Below, in pieces: positions 26,864-37,140 of a stretch of DNA of 64,000 nt. A program made the translations under genes and the position numbers. The notes beneath the pieces were generated by a model that saw only the letters and a list, made by a program, of their open reading frames with translations, was not told the origin of the DNA and did no database searches. The first letter of the stretch is position 1. Each line of letters opens with the position of its first letter. Source of the stretch: Chloroherpetonaceae bacterium (lineage in GTDB: Bacteria > Bacteroidota > Chlorobiia > Chlorobiales > Thermochlorobacteraceae); NCBI GenBank assembly GCA_025055975.1, contig JANWWM010000025.1, positions 124,001-188,000 on the forward strand, in the 5' to 3' direction.

Positions 26864-27553
26864 ATGAGCCTTTTCGCGCTGATTCCGTGCTACAACGCGG
26901 AAAAAACCCTGCCCAACCTGCTCGCCGAACTCAAAGCGTTCATTCCGCCTGAACGGACGATTTGCGTCAATGACGGCTCGCGCGACAAAACCGTAACGAC
27001 GCTGCGCAAACTCGACGTGAAAGCCTATCACTTTCCGAAAAATCAAGGCAAGGGAGCGGCGCTGAAATTGGGCTACGAACTCGCGCTCAAATGCGGCGCG
27101 ACCGCCGTGCTCGCCATCGATAGCGACCATCAACATCTGCCCGCCGACATTCCAAAATTTTTGCGCGAAGCCTCTTGCTACGACATCGTCGTCGGCTCGC
27201 GTCGTCGCAACGGACGCTTTGGCAAGCCGATGCCGTTTCCGCGCGTCTTTTCAAACTCGACCACTTCGGCGATTCTTTCATGCCTGACGAAACAACGCAT
27301 CGAAGACGCGCAATGCGGCTTTCGCTTGATTCATCGCCGATGCCTTGAAGACATCGTTCCGCTTTGCAAAGAAAAGGGCTTTATGTTCGAGACGGAGTTT
27401 TTGCTCCATGCGGCGGAGCGCGGTTACAAAATCGGCTTCGTGGAAATCGAGGTCATCTACGGCACGTCGGCGAGCAATATGCGCTACGTCGCCGACACGT
27501 TCAACTTCGTCAAACTCGTGCTGCGGCATTGGCTCAAAAGGCGCGGGCGTTGA
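26864..27553 (+). CDS. Family 2 glycosyltransferase, DPM1/polyprenyl-phosphate type
   Basis: Protein of 229 residues with a GT-A fold: CYNAEKTLPNLLAEL, VNDGSRDKT, the phrase NQGKGAALKLGYELA typical of dolichyl/undecaprenyl-phosphate mannosyltransferase-like enzymes, and the metal site DSDHQH (120-125 approx.). No membrane helices, so it resembles the soluble DPM1-like subgroup. The ATG follows the oxidase stop without a gap. Acceptor and sugar unknown; a lipid-linked sugar carrier is the family norm. Confidence 0.88.
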   Translation: MSLFALIPCYNAEKTLPNLLAELKAFIPPERTICVNDGSRDKTVTTLRKLDVKAYHFPKNQGKGAALKLGYELALKCGATAVLAIDSDHQHLPADIPKFLREASCYDIVVGSRRRNGRFGKPMPFPRVFSNSTTSAILSCLTKQRIEDAQCGFRLIHRRCLEDIVPLCKEKGFMFETEFLLHAAERGYKIGFVEIEVIYGTSASNMRYVADTFNFVKLVLRHWLKRRGR

Positions 27554-27595
27554 ACCGATAACGCGCAAGGCTCGTTTGAGACGAAAAGCGCGCCG

Positions 27596-28765
27596 ATGAT
27601 TCCCGATTCGTTTTCGCTTTTGCGTTGCTTCGCGCTCGTCGCGTTGGGCGGCTGGCTCTGGATGTTCCTCCGAGCGACGCGACTGCGCTTTTGGATTCCG
27701 AAACTTTCAGACGCGCCTTCGCCGCAGAAGTTTCCTCGCGTGAGCGTCGTCGCGCCCGCAAGGAACGAGGCTAAAAAGATTCGCGCCACGCTTCGCTCGC
27801 TTCTTGCGCAGGATTATCCGAACCTTGAAATCATCGTCATCAACGACCGCTCCGACGACGAGACGGGCGCCATCATCGATGAGTTCGTCGCGCAAGACGA
27901 GCGCGTCAAGGCGATTCACGTCGCCGAGTTGCCGAGCGGTTGGCTTGGAAAAAATCACGCCAATTGGCGCGGCGCGGAACGAGCGACGGGCGATTACCTG
28001 CTCTTCACCGACGCGGACGTGCTCTTCGCTCCCTCGACGATTTCAAAGACCGTTGGCTACGCGCTTCAATGTCGGGCGCGGCACGTCGTCGCGCATCCGA
28101 AAATGCTCTCCGAAAACGTCTTTGAAGAAGCCTTCCTTGCGCTTTTCGGAACGCTATTCGTTTGGAAGTTCGATCCGATTGGCGCGCGCAATCCGAAGAA
28201 CAAACGCGCATACATCGGCGTGGGCGCGTTCAATTTCATTGAGCGTCGCCTTTACGACGCGATTGGCGGACATTCAGCGCTGAAAGCGGAAATCGCCGAC
28301 GACGTCAAACTCGGCTATCTCGTCAAGCGAAGCGGCGAGGCGACGCACGTCGTCGAGGGGCGCGATTTCGCGCAAGTGCGTTGGCGCGAAGGCTTGTGGG
28401 ATTCGGTCAAGGGCATTGAGCGGAGCGCGTTTGCGGGCGTGAATTTTTCGTGGCTGTGGGTCTTGATTGGCGTCGTCGGAACGCTGTTCGGATTGCTCGC
28501 GCCGCATTGGCTTTTGTTTGCGGGCGACGCTTTCGCAACGGGGTGCGCGATCGTTTCGCTAGGGTTCGTTTATTTGAGTTACGCCGTTGGCAAACGCTCG
28601 TTTTGGCGAGCGACCTACATAGCGCTGTTGCACCCGATTATGTCGGTTCTGTTTCTTTTCGCGCTCGTCAAATCGGCGTTGCTCGTCTCCGTCAAGGGCG
28701 GCGTGGAGTGGCGCGGCACGTTCTACGCCACCGACGTCTTGCGAGCGAAGGCGAGCGAACTTTGA
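27596..28765 (+). CDS. Membrane-associated family 2 glycosyltransferase (CruC/HpnB/CrtQ-like candidate)
   Basis: Protein of 389 residues: an N-terminal membrane helix (about 7-25), a GT-A domain with VSVVAPARNEAKKI, NDRSDDET, GWLGKNHA (115-122) and metal site DAD (139-141), then three C-terminal hydrophobic helices (about 285-370). The WLGKNHA loop and this topology are shared by glycosyltransferases acting on carotenoid or hopanoid-type lipids. Given cruA 2.3 kb away, a carotenoid glucosyltransferase (CruC) is a candidate, but the sequence alone does not decide. It follows the previous glycosyltransferase by 42 bases. Confidence 0.8.
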   Translation: MIPDSFSLLRCFALVALGGWLWMFLRATRLRFWIPKLSDAPSPQKFPRVSVVAPARNEAKKIRATLRSLLAQDYPNLEIIVINDRSDDETGAIIDEFVAQDERVKAIHVAELPSGWLGKNHANWRGAERATGDYLLFTDADVLFAPSTISKTVGYALQCRARHVVAHPKMLSENVFEEAFLALFGTLFVWKFDPIGARNPKNKRAYIGVGAFNFIERRLYDAIGGHSALKAEIADDVKLGYLVKRSGEATHVVEGRDFAQVRWREGLWDSVKGIERSAFAGVNFSWLWVLIGVVGTLFGLLAPHWLLFAGDAFATGCAIVSLGFVYLSYAVGKRSFWRATYIALLHPIMSVLFLFALVKSALLVSVKGGVEWRGTFYATDVLRAKASEL

Positions 28766-28767
28766 CG

Positions 28768-29715
28768 CTATCGCACCACCGTTTCCAACACTTCGAGTCG
28801 AGCGCGTCCGTTCTTGACCGAAAGTTTCGCCTTCGCGCCGATGGGAATCGTGAGCTTGTGCTTGACGTGCCCGTAAGAAAGATTCGCGCAGGCGGGCGCG
28901 GATTTCGGGAAAACGCAGAGGTAATCCTCAATCACTTCCTCCAACGTGAGCGAGGGCTTGTCGTCGTCGTCTTCGATGCAATCCGTCATTTGTCCAATCA
29001 CCAAGCCCGAAAGTTTTTCCAAAATGCCCGCGTTGTCGAGTTGCGAGAACATTCGGTCGATGCGATACGGCTCTTCGCCGATTTCTTCGATGAAGAGCAA
29101 GGCTTTGCGCATATTGGGCAAGAACGGCGTGCCGACGAGCGCGCTCAGCAGCGAAAGATTGCCGCCAATGAGCCGACCTTTCGCTTCGCCTGAACGAATC
29201 CCGACGAGGCGATGCGTTTCGTGATTGATGAACCTGCCATAAACGCGAGGCTTGGTGAGCATTCGCCACAGGTGATACTGCGAATACTCGTCGGGCGAAA
29301 CCATATCCGAAACGAGCATTGGACCTGAAAACGTAACGAGACCCGTCTTGGCGAAAATGGCGCAGCAGAGCGCGGTGATGTCGGAAAAGCCGACGAAAAT
29401 TTTGGGCTTTCGCCGAATGAGCGCATAGTCAATTAGGCGCAATAGGCGCGGAGAGCCGTAACCGCCGCGCAAACAAAAAATCGCCTTGACGGAGTCGTCG
29501 GCGAACATTTCGTTGATGTCGTTGGCGCGTTCTTGGTCCAAACCCGCAAGATAGCCGTGCGTTTTTCGGACGTGCTTGCCGAATTTGACCTTGTAGCCAA
29601 GCGACTGCAAGTAGGCTTTGGCTTTGTCGAGACGATCTTCGGGGTAAATGGGGCTTGCGGGAGCGACGACGCCAATCACGTCGCCTTCCCGCAAGCGTTT
29701 CGGTTTGAGAATCAT
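28768..29715 (-). CDS. LD-carboxypeptidase, peptidase family S66
   Basis: Cleaves the terminal D-alanine of muropeptide tetrapeptides during cell-wall recycling. The 315-residue protein has the S66 triad: nucleophile S111 in VGFSDITAL, E210 in LLFIEEIGEEPYRIDRM, and H283 in YGHVKHKLTIPIG. The CLRGGYGSPRLL motif (81-92) near the active site is also present. No signal peptide, so cytoplasmic like LdcA. It follows atpC by 11 bases and probably rides on the atpDC transcript. Confidence 0.92.
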   Translation of the reverse strand: MILKPKRLREGDVIGVVAPASPIYPEDRLDKAKAYLQSLGYKVKFGKHVRKTHGYLAGLDQERANDINEMFADDSVKAIFCLRGGYGSPRLLRLIDYALIRRKPKIFVGFSDITALCCAIFAKTGLVTFSGPMLVSDMVSPDEYSQYHLWRMLTKPRVYGRFINHETHRLVGIRSGEAKGRLIGGNLSLLSALVGTPFLPNMRKALLFIEEIGEEPYRIDRMFSQLDNAGILEKLSGLVIGQMTDCIEDDDDKPSLTLEEVIEDYLCVFPKSAPACANLSYGHVKHKLTIPIGAKAKLSVKNGRARLEVLETVVR

Positions 29716-29726
29716 TCGTGAAAGGG

Positions 29727-29984
29727 TTAGGAGGCGCTTTCGACGAGAAGCATCGCTCGATTGGCGTTCACCTCAAAAAATCCGCCCGAAATTTTGTAAG
29801 TCCGTTGCGATTTGTCGGCAAAGTCGATGCGCGCTTCGCCCGCCACGAGCGACGACAGAAACGGCGCGTGGTCGGCGAGAACTTGAAACGTGCCCGCGCT
29901 GCCAGGGGCGGTAACGCTGACCACGTTGCCGCTGAACACGTTTTTTTCGGGCGTTACGATGTCAAGATGAAATTCCGCCGCCAT
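29727..29984 (-). CDS. atpC: F1 ATP synthase epsilon subunit (short form)
   Basis: Protein of 85 residues: the N-terminal beta-sandwich of epsilon (FHLDIVTPEKNVFSGNVVSVTAPGSAGTF, GGFFEVNANRAMLLVESA). The C-terminal helical hairpin that inhibits ATP hydrolysis is absent, as in green sulfur bacteria, where atpC is similarly short. A strong Shine-Dalgarno-like AGGGAGG lies about 7 bases before the ATG. It follows atpD by 13 bases. Confidence 0.93.
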   Translation of the reverse strand: MAAEFHLDIVTPEKNVFSGNVVSVTAPGSAGTFQVLADHAPFLSSLVAGEARIDFADKSQRTYKISGGFFEVNANRAMLLVESAS

Positions 29985-29997
29985 CGGAAACCCTCCC

Positions 29998-31542
<1,545 letters not shown>

Positions 31543-31567
31543 TTGGTCAGGCTTAAAAAAATGGACG

Positions 31568-31597
31568 CAAATATACGAAACCGCGCCTTCTTTGCAA
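31568..31597 (-). promoter_or_regulatory. Promoter of tRNA-Thr (and possibly atpDC)
   Basis: On the minus strand TTGCAA (31592-31597) is followed after 16 bases by TATATT (31570-31575). The extended downstream element TATATTTG matches the Bacteroidota consensus TAnnTTTG exactly. Transcription would begin roughly 20 bases before the tRNA 5' end. No clear terminator is seen between the tRNA and atpD. Confidence 0.65.
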
Positions 31598-31645
31598 GCC
31601 CGCTCGCCACCGGCGCTGAAACGACGCGACGCATGCCGTCGGATT

Positions 31646-32878
31646 TCAAGACGAGCCGTCGAGGGAGTCGTCCGACGCGGTCTCGGCTTGAAGAGCTTTG
31701 TTGACGATGTCGGTCAGCGGCGAGTAACGATCGAAGACGTGGATGTCGAAGCCTTCCTTGCGAAGTTCGCGCATCGCCGCAAGCCCTTGTTCCTCGTTTG
31801 GTCCGCCACGTCGAACCCAGATTTTCACGCCGTTGAGTTTGCCTTGCGACTTGGCTTTTCGCAGTCCGTTGATGATGCCGCTGAACGTCGCCTTGACGTC
31901 GGTGAAGTTGGCGATCGCGCCGCCGATGATGATGTGCTTGATGTTGGGCAAGGAGCACACTTTTTCCGTCAGCGCTTCGACCGCCCAATCGGGAGGGTCG
32001 CCCGAATACTCCGCGTAATTGGCGATTTTGCCGCCGAGCGCCGTAACCGCGTCGGCGTAAAAGAGCGACGCGCCGCCCCCAGCGGGCAGAAGCGCCACGT
32101 CGCCCCCCTCGACCTGAATGAATTTCACCGAGCCTTTGATGCGCGAATCGATGTCCATAATCGCCAGTTCGTCGGGCGTATAGGGGCGACCAAACTCCGA
32201 AACGGGCGTGAAGTTCCAATCGGGGTGGCGAAACTTGGCGTTCATATCGACCTGCATAACGGCATCGAGCGCGGCAAATCGCATATCCGTCTTGCGAATC
32301 ACGAGCGGATTGATTTCTATCGAGATGGCGTCTTCGTTGTCGTAGCACAAGAAAAGCCTTTCGGCGATTTTGGCGACGCGCTCGGCGATTTCGCCCTCGA
32401 AGCCTGCCGACTCGGCAAGCTCAATGAGCCGTCGTTTTTCGGGCAAATCGTCAATCATCACCGCCATTCGTCGAACCTTGTCCCAATGCGCTTCGACATC
32501 GATGCCGCCATGCTTGGAGAGCAAAATTTCCGCGCCGTCGCGCGTGGAGTTGATGGAGAGGTAGTATTCCTCGTCGTGTTCGAGCATTTCGGCGACGACG
32601 ACTTGCGAGACGCGCAACCCTTGCACGTGGCGACCGAGCATCTCTTTGGCGGCTCGTTTCGCGCCGTCCAAATCAAGATTGAGTTTGACCAGTCCCAACT
32701 TGAAGCGTCCGCCAATCGCCTCGTGCGCCTTGACGACGAGTTTGGACGTGGCAAGCCACTTGTTCGCATGCGCCAGCGACGCGAGTTGTTCCGCGTCCGA
32801 AACGACCAAATGCGCGGGAACGGGAATGCCCCACTTTTCAAGGAGTTTCATCGCGGGGCTTTCAAGAATTTTCGCCAT
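31646..32878 (-). CDS. aclB: ATP-citrate lyase, small (ATP-grasp) subunit AclB
   Basis: From the ATG at 32878 (MAKILESPAMKLLEKWGIPVP) the 410-residue protein matches the green sulfur bacterial AclB subunit, about the family length: ATP-grasp N-terminal half (SKLVVKAHEAIGGRFKLGLV), SIEINPLVIRKTDMRFAALDAV (nucleotide/metal site), and a C-terminal half with LLPAGGGASLFYADAVTALGG and IWVRRGGPNEEQGLAAM. The enzyme splits citrate to acetyl-CoA and oxaloacetate in the reductive TCA cycle. The large subunit AclA, which carries the phosphohistidine and lyase domains, is not next to it; the next minus-strand gene is tRNA-Thr. Confidence 0.92.
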   Translation of the reverse strand: MAKILESPAMKLLEKWGIPVPAHLVVSDAEQLASLAHANKWLATSKLVVKAHEAIGGRFKLGLVKLNLDLDGAKRAAKEMLGRHVQGLRVSQVVVAEMLEHDEEYYLSINSTRDGAEILLSKHGGIDVEAHWDKVRRMAVMIDDLPEKRRLIELAESAGFEGEIAERVAKIAERLFLCYDNEDAISIEINPLVIRKTDMRFAALDAVMQVDMNAKFRHPDWNFTPVSEFGRPYTPDELAIMDIDSRIKGSVKFIQVEGGDVALLPAGGGASLFYADAVTALGGKIANYAEYSGDPPDWAVEALTEKVCSLPNIKHIIIGGAIANFTDVKATFSGIINGLRKAKSQGKLNGVKIWVRRGGPNEEQGLAAMRELRKEGFDIHVFDRYSPLTDIVNKALQAETASDDSLDGSS

Positions 32879-33056
32879 CGTCAAAAAGGTTTTGGAATCG
32901 GCGGCGAAATACGCGAAAGTTTCGAAAGTCGCAAACGCTCGCCTTGCGCGTCGGCATTGACCGTCGCAGATCGCGTTATGAATGCCAGCGGGCATCGACG
33001 CGAAGCGAATCGTTGCGCGTCGTATCTTCGCGCTTTCAATTTCAAACCGTCCGCAA

Positions 33057-34988
33057 ATGTTAGAGGCGCGAAATCTCTCGCTTTCCGTTGGCACGAAAGA
33101 ACTGTTGATTGACGCTTCGTTTCGCGTTGGCGACAAAGACAGGGTCGGGCTTGTCGGCTCAAACGGCGCGGGCAAATCCACTCTGCTCAAATTCATCGCG
33201 GGACAAACGACCGCGCAAACCCTTCGCCACAATGGGCAAATTCTGAAATCCTCCGACGCGACGATTGGCTATTTGCCGCAAGAAATTTCCTTCGAGGGCG
33301 ATTTGGAAAAAACCGCGCTCGAATACGCCCTGCAAGCCAACGAGCGCGCGTTCAAACTCTCGCAAGACCTTGAACGAATGGAAAAAGAACTCGCCTTGCC
33401 CCTTGACCACGAGAGCGAAGCGTATCAGCGGCTCATCGAAAAGTTTTCCGACGCGACGCGCGAGTTCGAGCGGCTTGGCGGCTACCGAATGAAAGCCGAC
33501 GCGGAAAAGGTCTTGTCGGGACTGGGCTTTTCGCAAGAGGATTTTCGCAAAAAAGTCAAGGAGTTTTCGGGCGGTTGGCAAATGCGCTTGCTCATCGCCA
33601 AACTGCTCTTGCAAAACAACTCGCTGCTGCTTCTCGACGAACCAACCAACCACCTCGACATCGATTCGCTCCGATGGCTCGAAAACTACTTGCTCGCTTA
33701 TTCGGGCGCGTTCATCGTCGTTTCGCACGACCGCTACTTCCTCGACAAACTCACGACCAAAACGCTTGAAATCAGTTTCAAGCGCGTCACGGAATACAAG
33801 GGGAATTATTCCTTCTACGAGCGGCAAAAAGCGGAACGCTACGAGACCTTGATGGCGGAATACGAAAACAAGTTGAAGCAAATCGCGCATCTGCAAAGGT
33901 TCGTCGACCGCTTCAAAGCCAAAGCCACGAAAGCCTCGCAAGCGCAAAGCCGCGTCAAGATGATTCAGAAACTTCAACAAACGTTGGAAGCTCCCGAAGA
34001 GGATTCGTCGCACATCGAGTTCTCGTTTCCGAAAGCCGCGCCGTCGGGCAAAATCGTCCTGACGCTCGAAGGCGTCACGAAAACGTATGCGCTTCCCGAC
34101 CACTCGACGAAGGTGGTCTTGAACAACATCGACTTGGAGATTATGCGCGGCGAGCGCATCGCCATCGTCGGCTCAAACGGCGCGGGCAAATCGACGCTCT
34201 GCAAAATCATTTCGGGCGAGATTGATTTCGAGGGCAAGCGCGTTCTGGGACACAACGTTCGGCTCGCGTTCTTCGGTCAGCATCAAGCCGAAACGCTCAA
34301 CCAAGACAACACCGTCTTGGAAGAAATGCTCGCCGCCGCGCCCGATTCCGAAGCGCGAACGAAGGCGCGAGACGTCTTGGGCTGTTTTCTCTTTTCGGGC
34401 GACGACGCGCATAAGAAAGTTCGAATGCTATCGGGCGGCGAAAAATCGCGCCTCGCGCTCGCCAAAATGCTCCTCACGACATCGAACTTTCTCGTTCTCG
34501 ATGAGCCGACGAATCATCTCGATATGCGCTCCAAGGAAATGCTCATCGAAGCGCTCGACAACTACGACGGCACGCTCGTAATCGTCTCGCACGACAGGCA
34601 TTTTCTCGACAGTTTGGTCGAAAAGGTCGTGCTCGTGCAAAACGGCAAACTGCGCGTCTTCTCAAACGGCTACGCCGACTTCGTGAGCAAAATGGAAGCC
34701 GAAGCCCAAGCCGAATTGGAGCGACGGAAGGAGGCGCAAAAAAGCCAAGCCAAAGCGCAAAAGCCCGTTCAATCCGCGCCGCCGAAAGCCGCCTCGAACA
34801 AAAAGCGTCTGGAAAAAATCGAAAGGCAAATCGAAACTTTGGAAGCGGAAAAGGTCGCCATCGAAAACGAGATGTCCTCGCCCGAATTTTTCAAGAGAGC
34901 CGATTCAAGAGCCAAAACGACGCGCTACGCGACGCTGCAAGCCGAACTTGAAAAACTCTACGCCGAATGGGAAGCCATAGCGCAATAG
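33057..34988 (+). CDS. ABC-F family ATPase, Uup-like
   Basis: Soluble twin-ATPase of 643 residues with no membrane domain, acting on ribosomes or nucleic acid. First domain: Walker A GSNGAGKS (34-41), signature FSGGWQMRLLIAKLL. Second: GSNGAGKS near 371, signature LSGGEKSRLALAKMLL, Walker B LVLDEPTNHLD. The inter-domain linker with FVDRFKAKATKASQAQSRVKM is the ABC-F hallmark. A C-terminal coiled coil (KKRLEKIERQIETLEAEKVAI) points to Uup rather than EttA. The start at 33057 gives the canonical N-terminus; divergent from aclB across 178 bases. Confidence 0.93.
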   Translation: MLEARNLSLSVGTKELLIDASFRVGDKDRVGLVGSNGAGKSTLLKFIAGQTTAQTLRHNGQILKSSDATIGYLPQEISFEGDLEKTALEYALQANERAFKLSQDLERMEKELALPLDHESEAYQRLIEKFSDATREFERLGGYRMKADAEKVLSGLGFSQEDFRKKVKEFSGGWQMRLLIAKLLLQNNSLLLLDEPTNHLDIDSLRWLENYLLAYSGAFIVVSHDRYFLDKLTTKTLEISFKRVTEYKGNYSFYERQKAERYETLMAEYENKLKQIAHLQRFVDRFKAKATKASQAQSRVKMIQKLQQTLEAPEEDSSHIEFSFPKAAPSGKIVLTLEGVTKTYALPDHSTKVVLNNIDLEIMRGERIAIVGSNGAGKSTLCKIISGEIDFEGKRVLGHNVRLAFFGQHQAETLNQDNTVLEEMLAAAPDSEARTKARDVLGCFLFSGDDAHKKVRMLSGGEKSRLALAKMLLTTSNFLVLDEPTNHLDMRSKEMLIEALDNYDGTLVIVSHDRHFLDSLVEKVVLVQNGKLRVFSNGYADFVSKMEAEAQAELERRKEAQKSQAKAQKPVQSAPPKAASNKKRLEKIERQIETLEAEKVAIENEMSSPEFFKRADSRAKTTRYATLQAELEKLYAEWEAIAQ

Positions 34989-35056
34989 AACCGACGCGAT
35001 GTCTTGCGTCGCAAGAAAGCGGGGCGACGAGGTTTCGAAAACTGCGCGGCGACGAA

Positions 35057-35566
35057 ATGAACCGCCTTTCGCCCGACGCTTTCAAAGCGGCAAAGAAGTT
35101 CCCGATTCGCGTGATGCTTCAAAACCTTCGCTCGATGTGGAACGTGGGTTCGATTTTTCGCTCGTGCGACGCGGCGCGCGTCGAGAAAATCATCATCACG
35201 GGCTACACGGCGACCCCGCCACGCAAGGAAATCGACAAAACCGCGCTCGGCGCGACGGAGTGGGTCGAGTGGGAATACGTCTCAAATCCGCTCGATGCCA
35301 TCTCGCGCCTCAAAGCGCAAGGAGTCAAGATCGCGGCGCTGGAAATTGCGACGAACGCCGTCCGCTACGACTCGCTCTCGCAAAAAGATTTTCCGCTCTG
35401 TCTCGTCGTCGGCAACGAAGTAACGGGCATCGATGACGACGTGCTCGCCGCATGCGATCTTGCGCTTGAAATTCCGCAATACGGCGTCAAGCATTCGCTC
35501 AATGCCGCCGTCGCCGTCGGAATCGCGCTCTTCGAACTCGTCAAAGCCTGCGGGCGAGTTGATTGA
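35057..35566 (+). CDS. TrmH/SpoU-family RNA 2'-O-methyltransferase
   Basis: Protein of 169 residues with the SPOUT motifs: NVGSIFRSCDA (motif 1), LVVGNEVTGIDDDVLAACD (motif 2) and IPQYGVKHSLNAAVAVGIAL (motif 3, SAM-binding knot). It consists of the catalytic domain with a very short N-terminus, so it is a minimal form; the target (tRNA or rRNA) is not predictable. It follows the ABC-F gene by 68 bases and precedes the radical SAM gene by 40. Confidence 0.92.
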   Translation: MNRLSPDAFKAAKKFPIRVMLQNLRSMWNVGSIFRSCDAARVEKIIITGYTATPPRKEIDKTALGATEWVEWEYVSNPLDAISRLKAQGVKIAALEIATNAVRYDSLSQKDFPLCLVVGNEVTGIDDDVLAACDLALEIPQYGVKHSLNAAVAVGIALFELVKACGRVD

Positions 35567-35606
35567 CGGCGAGAGAAACTTTACCTTTGCGAAACCGTTT
35601 TCGCCG

Positions 35607-36647
35607 ATGCCAATTCTCTGCAACTACTATCTCACCTATCGCTGCAACGCCGCGTGCGGATTCTGCGACATCTGGCAAAAGCCAAGTCCCTTCGTCAAAG
35701 TCGACGACGTCCGAAAAAATCTTCTCGACCTCAAACGGCTTGGCGTGAAGTTCATCGATTTCACGGGCGGCGAGCCGCTCTTGCACCGCGATTTGCCCGA
35801 AATTCTCGACATCGCCAAGCGAATGGGCTTCGTTACGACCGTTACGACCAACGCGCTGCTTTACCCCAAACGCGCCAAAGACCTCGCGGGCAAAATCGAC
35901 TTGCTGCACTTCTCGCTCGACTCCGCCTACAAAGAACGACACGACGAATCGCGCGGCGTGAGATGCTACGACAAGGTTTTGGAAAGCATTGAAGTCGCCA
36001 AATCTCTCGGCGAATATCCCGACATCCTCTTCACCGTTCAAGCCACGAACTATGAGGAAATCCCCGTCGTCTACGAGACCATCTCGCGCCCGAACGACTT
36101 GATGCTGATTTTGAACCCGATTTTTCAATACGGCGCGTTCTTCGAAGCGAAGCAGACGGAAGCGATGTTCGATTTCGTCTTGAAGTTTTCGCGGAAAAGG
36201 TTGGTCTATATGAACGCGGCGTTCATCGCGTTGCGCAGAGATGGGGGAAATCGCAGGCGGAAGCCCGTCTGCAAAGCCGTCTCGGAGGTCGTGGTGATTT
36301 CGCCCTCAAACGAGATGGTGTTGCCTTGTTATCATGCGGGCTACAAGAAAATTCCGATCGAGAATCGGCTCTACGAGCTGCGTCGCTCGCCGCTCATTGA
36401 GGACGAGGCGCGGCTGGAAGGTCGGCACGAGTTCTGCGAAGGCTGTTCGGTCAATTGCTACTTCGAGCCGAGTTTTGCGACGCATCTTTCGAAATACTTT
36501 TGGATCGCGCTTCCTTCGAAGGCGAAATACATCTACCACAAACTTTTTCCGCAGGGGCTTTTGTGGCGATACGTGAAGGGCAGATTGCGGAATGGTTTTG
36601 CGTCCTTGCCGAAGAAGGAAGTTCAATCCGTCTCCGCGCCGATTTGA
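35607..36647 (+). CDS. Radical SAM protein with C-terminal cysteine cluster
   Basis: Protein of 346 residues. The N-terminal CNAACGFC (C13, C17, C20) is the CxxxCxxC ligand set of the radical SAM [4Fe-4S] cluster, followed by FTGGEPLLHRDL (SAM-binding GGE) and HFSLDSAYKERHD. The C-terminal region has CKAVSEVVVISPSNEMVLPCYH and CEGCSVNCYFEPSF, a SPASM/Twitch-like cysteine cluster that could bind an extra iron-sulfur cluster. The reaction is not identifiable from neighbours. ATG at 35607 places the cluster at the usual distance from the N-terminus; the longer frame overlaps the methyltransferase. Confidence 0.85.
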   Translation: MPILCNYYLTYRCNAACGFCDIWQKPSPFVKVDDVRKNLLDLKRLGVKFIDFTGGEPLLHRDLPEILDIAKRMGFVTTVTTNALLYPKRAKDLAGKIDLLHFSLDSAYKERHDESRGVRCYDKVLESIEVAKSLGEYPDILFTVQATNYEEIPVVYETISRPNDLMLILNPIFQYGAFFEAKQTEAMFDFVLKFSRKRLVYMNAAFIALRRDGGNRRRKPVCKAVSEVVVISPSNEMVLPCYHAGYKKIPIENRLYELRRSPLIEDEARLEGRHEFCEGCSVNCYFEPSFATHLSKYFWIALPSKAKYIYHKLFPQGLLWRYVKGRLRNGFASLPKKEVQSVSAPI

Positions 36648-37003
36648 ATCGGCTCCAACTGCGAAAGTTCCTCGTCGCTGAACAGGCGCGACTTCGTCAG
36701 GAATCGCACGCCGAGCGGAATTTCAAGCGAAAAGCTTGCGCCTCTGCCTTTGACCACGTCGATGATGAGCTGCGTGTGTTTCCAATACTCGAACTGCTCG
36801 CGCGACATATAAAACGCGCAGCCCGCAATCTCGCCAAGTTTGACGTCGTTTTCGCCGACGCGATAATCATTCACGGAAAAGCACATCGGCGCGGAGCCAT
36901 CGCAACAGCCACCGCTTTGGTGAAAAAGCAAGTCGCCATGCTCCGCTCTGAGTTGATTCACGACGGTTTCGGCTTCGGGCGTGATTAAAACTCGTTTGAC
37001 CAT
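36623..37003 (-). CDS. DUF779 family protein
   Basis: Protein of 126 residues with the DUF779 signature FHQSGGCCDGSAPMCF (27-42) and CAFYMSREQFEYWKHTQLIIDV (62-83). The family is of unknown function and is commonly found beside alcohol/aldehyde dehydrogenase genes, as here (iron alcohol dehydrogenase 137 bases upstream). The clustered cysteines suggest metal or redox chemistry. Its last 25 bases overlap the end of the radical SAM gene on the other strand. Confidence 0.88.
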   Translation of the reverse strand: MVKRVLITPEAETVVNQLRAEHGDLLFHQSGGCCDGSAPMCFSVNDYRVGENDVKLGEIAGCAFYMSREQFEYWKHTQLIIDVVKGRGASFSLEIPLGVRFLTKSRLFSDEELSQLEPIQIGAETD

Positions 37004-37056
37004 AGTTTGACGCTTTTTTGAATGACGTTCTCACGTTTGAGCGAAAGTTAATATGC

Positions 37057-37108
37057 ATAAAACAATCGTCCCAAGCCCTCGCTCATACTGACGCAAAGAC
37101 TTGGGACG
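37057..37108 (-). terminator. Putative terminator after the iron alcohol dehydrogenase
   Basis: A perfect nine-base stem CGTCCCAAG/CTTGGGACG (37067-37108) with a 24-base loop, followed on the minus strand by ATTGTTTTAT. It lies between the alcohol dehydrogenase stop and the DUF779 start and would separate their transcripts. The T run is imperfect. Confidence 0.5.
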
Positions 37109-37140
37109 TTTGTGATCAGAAGCGGAGAATCCGCTTGCGA

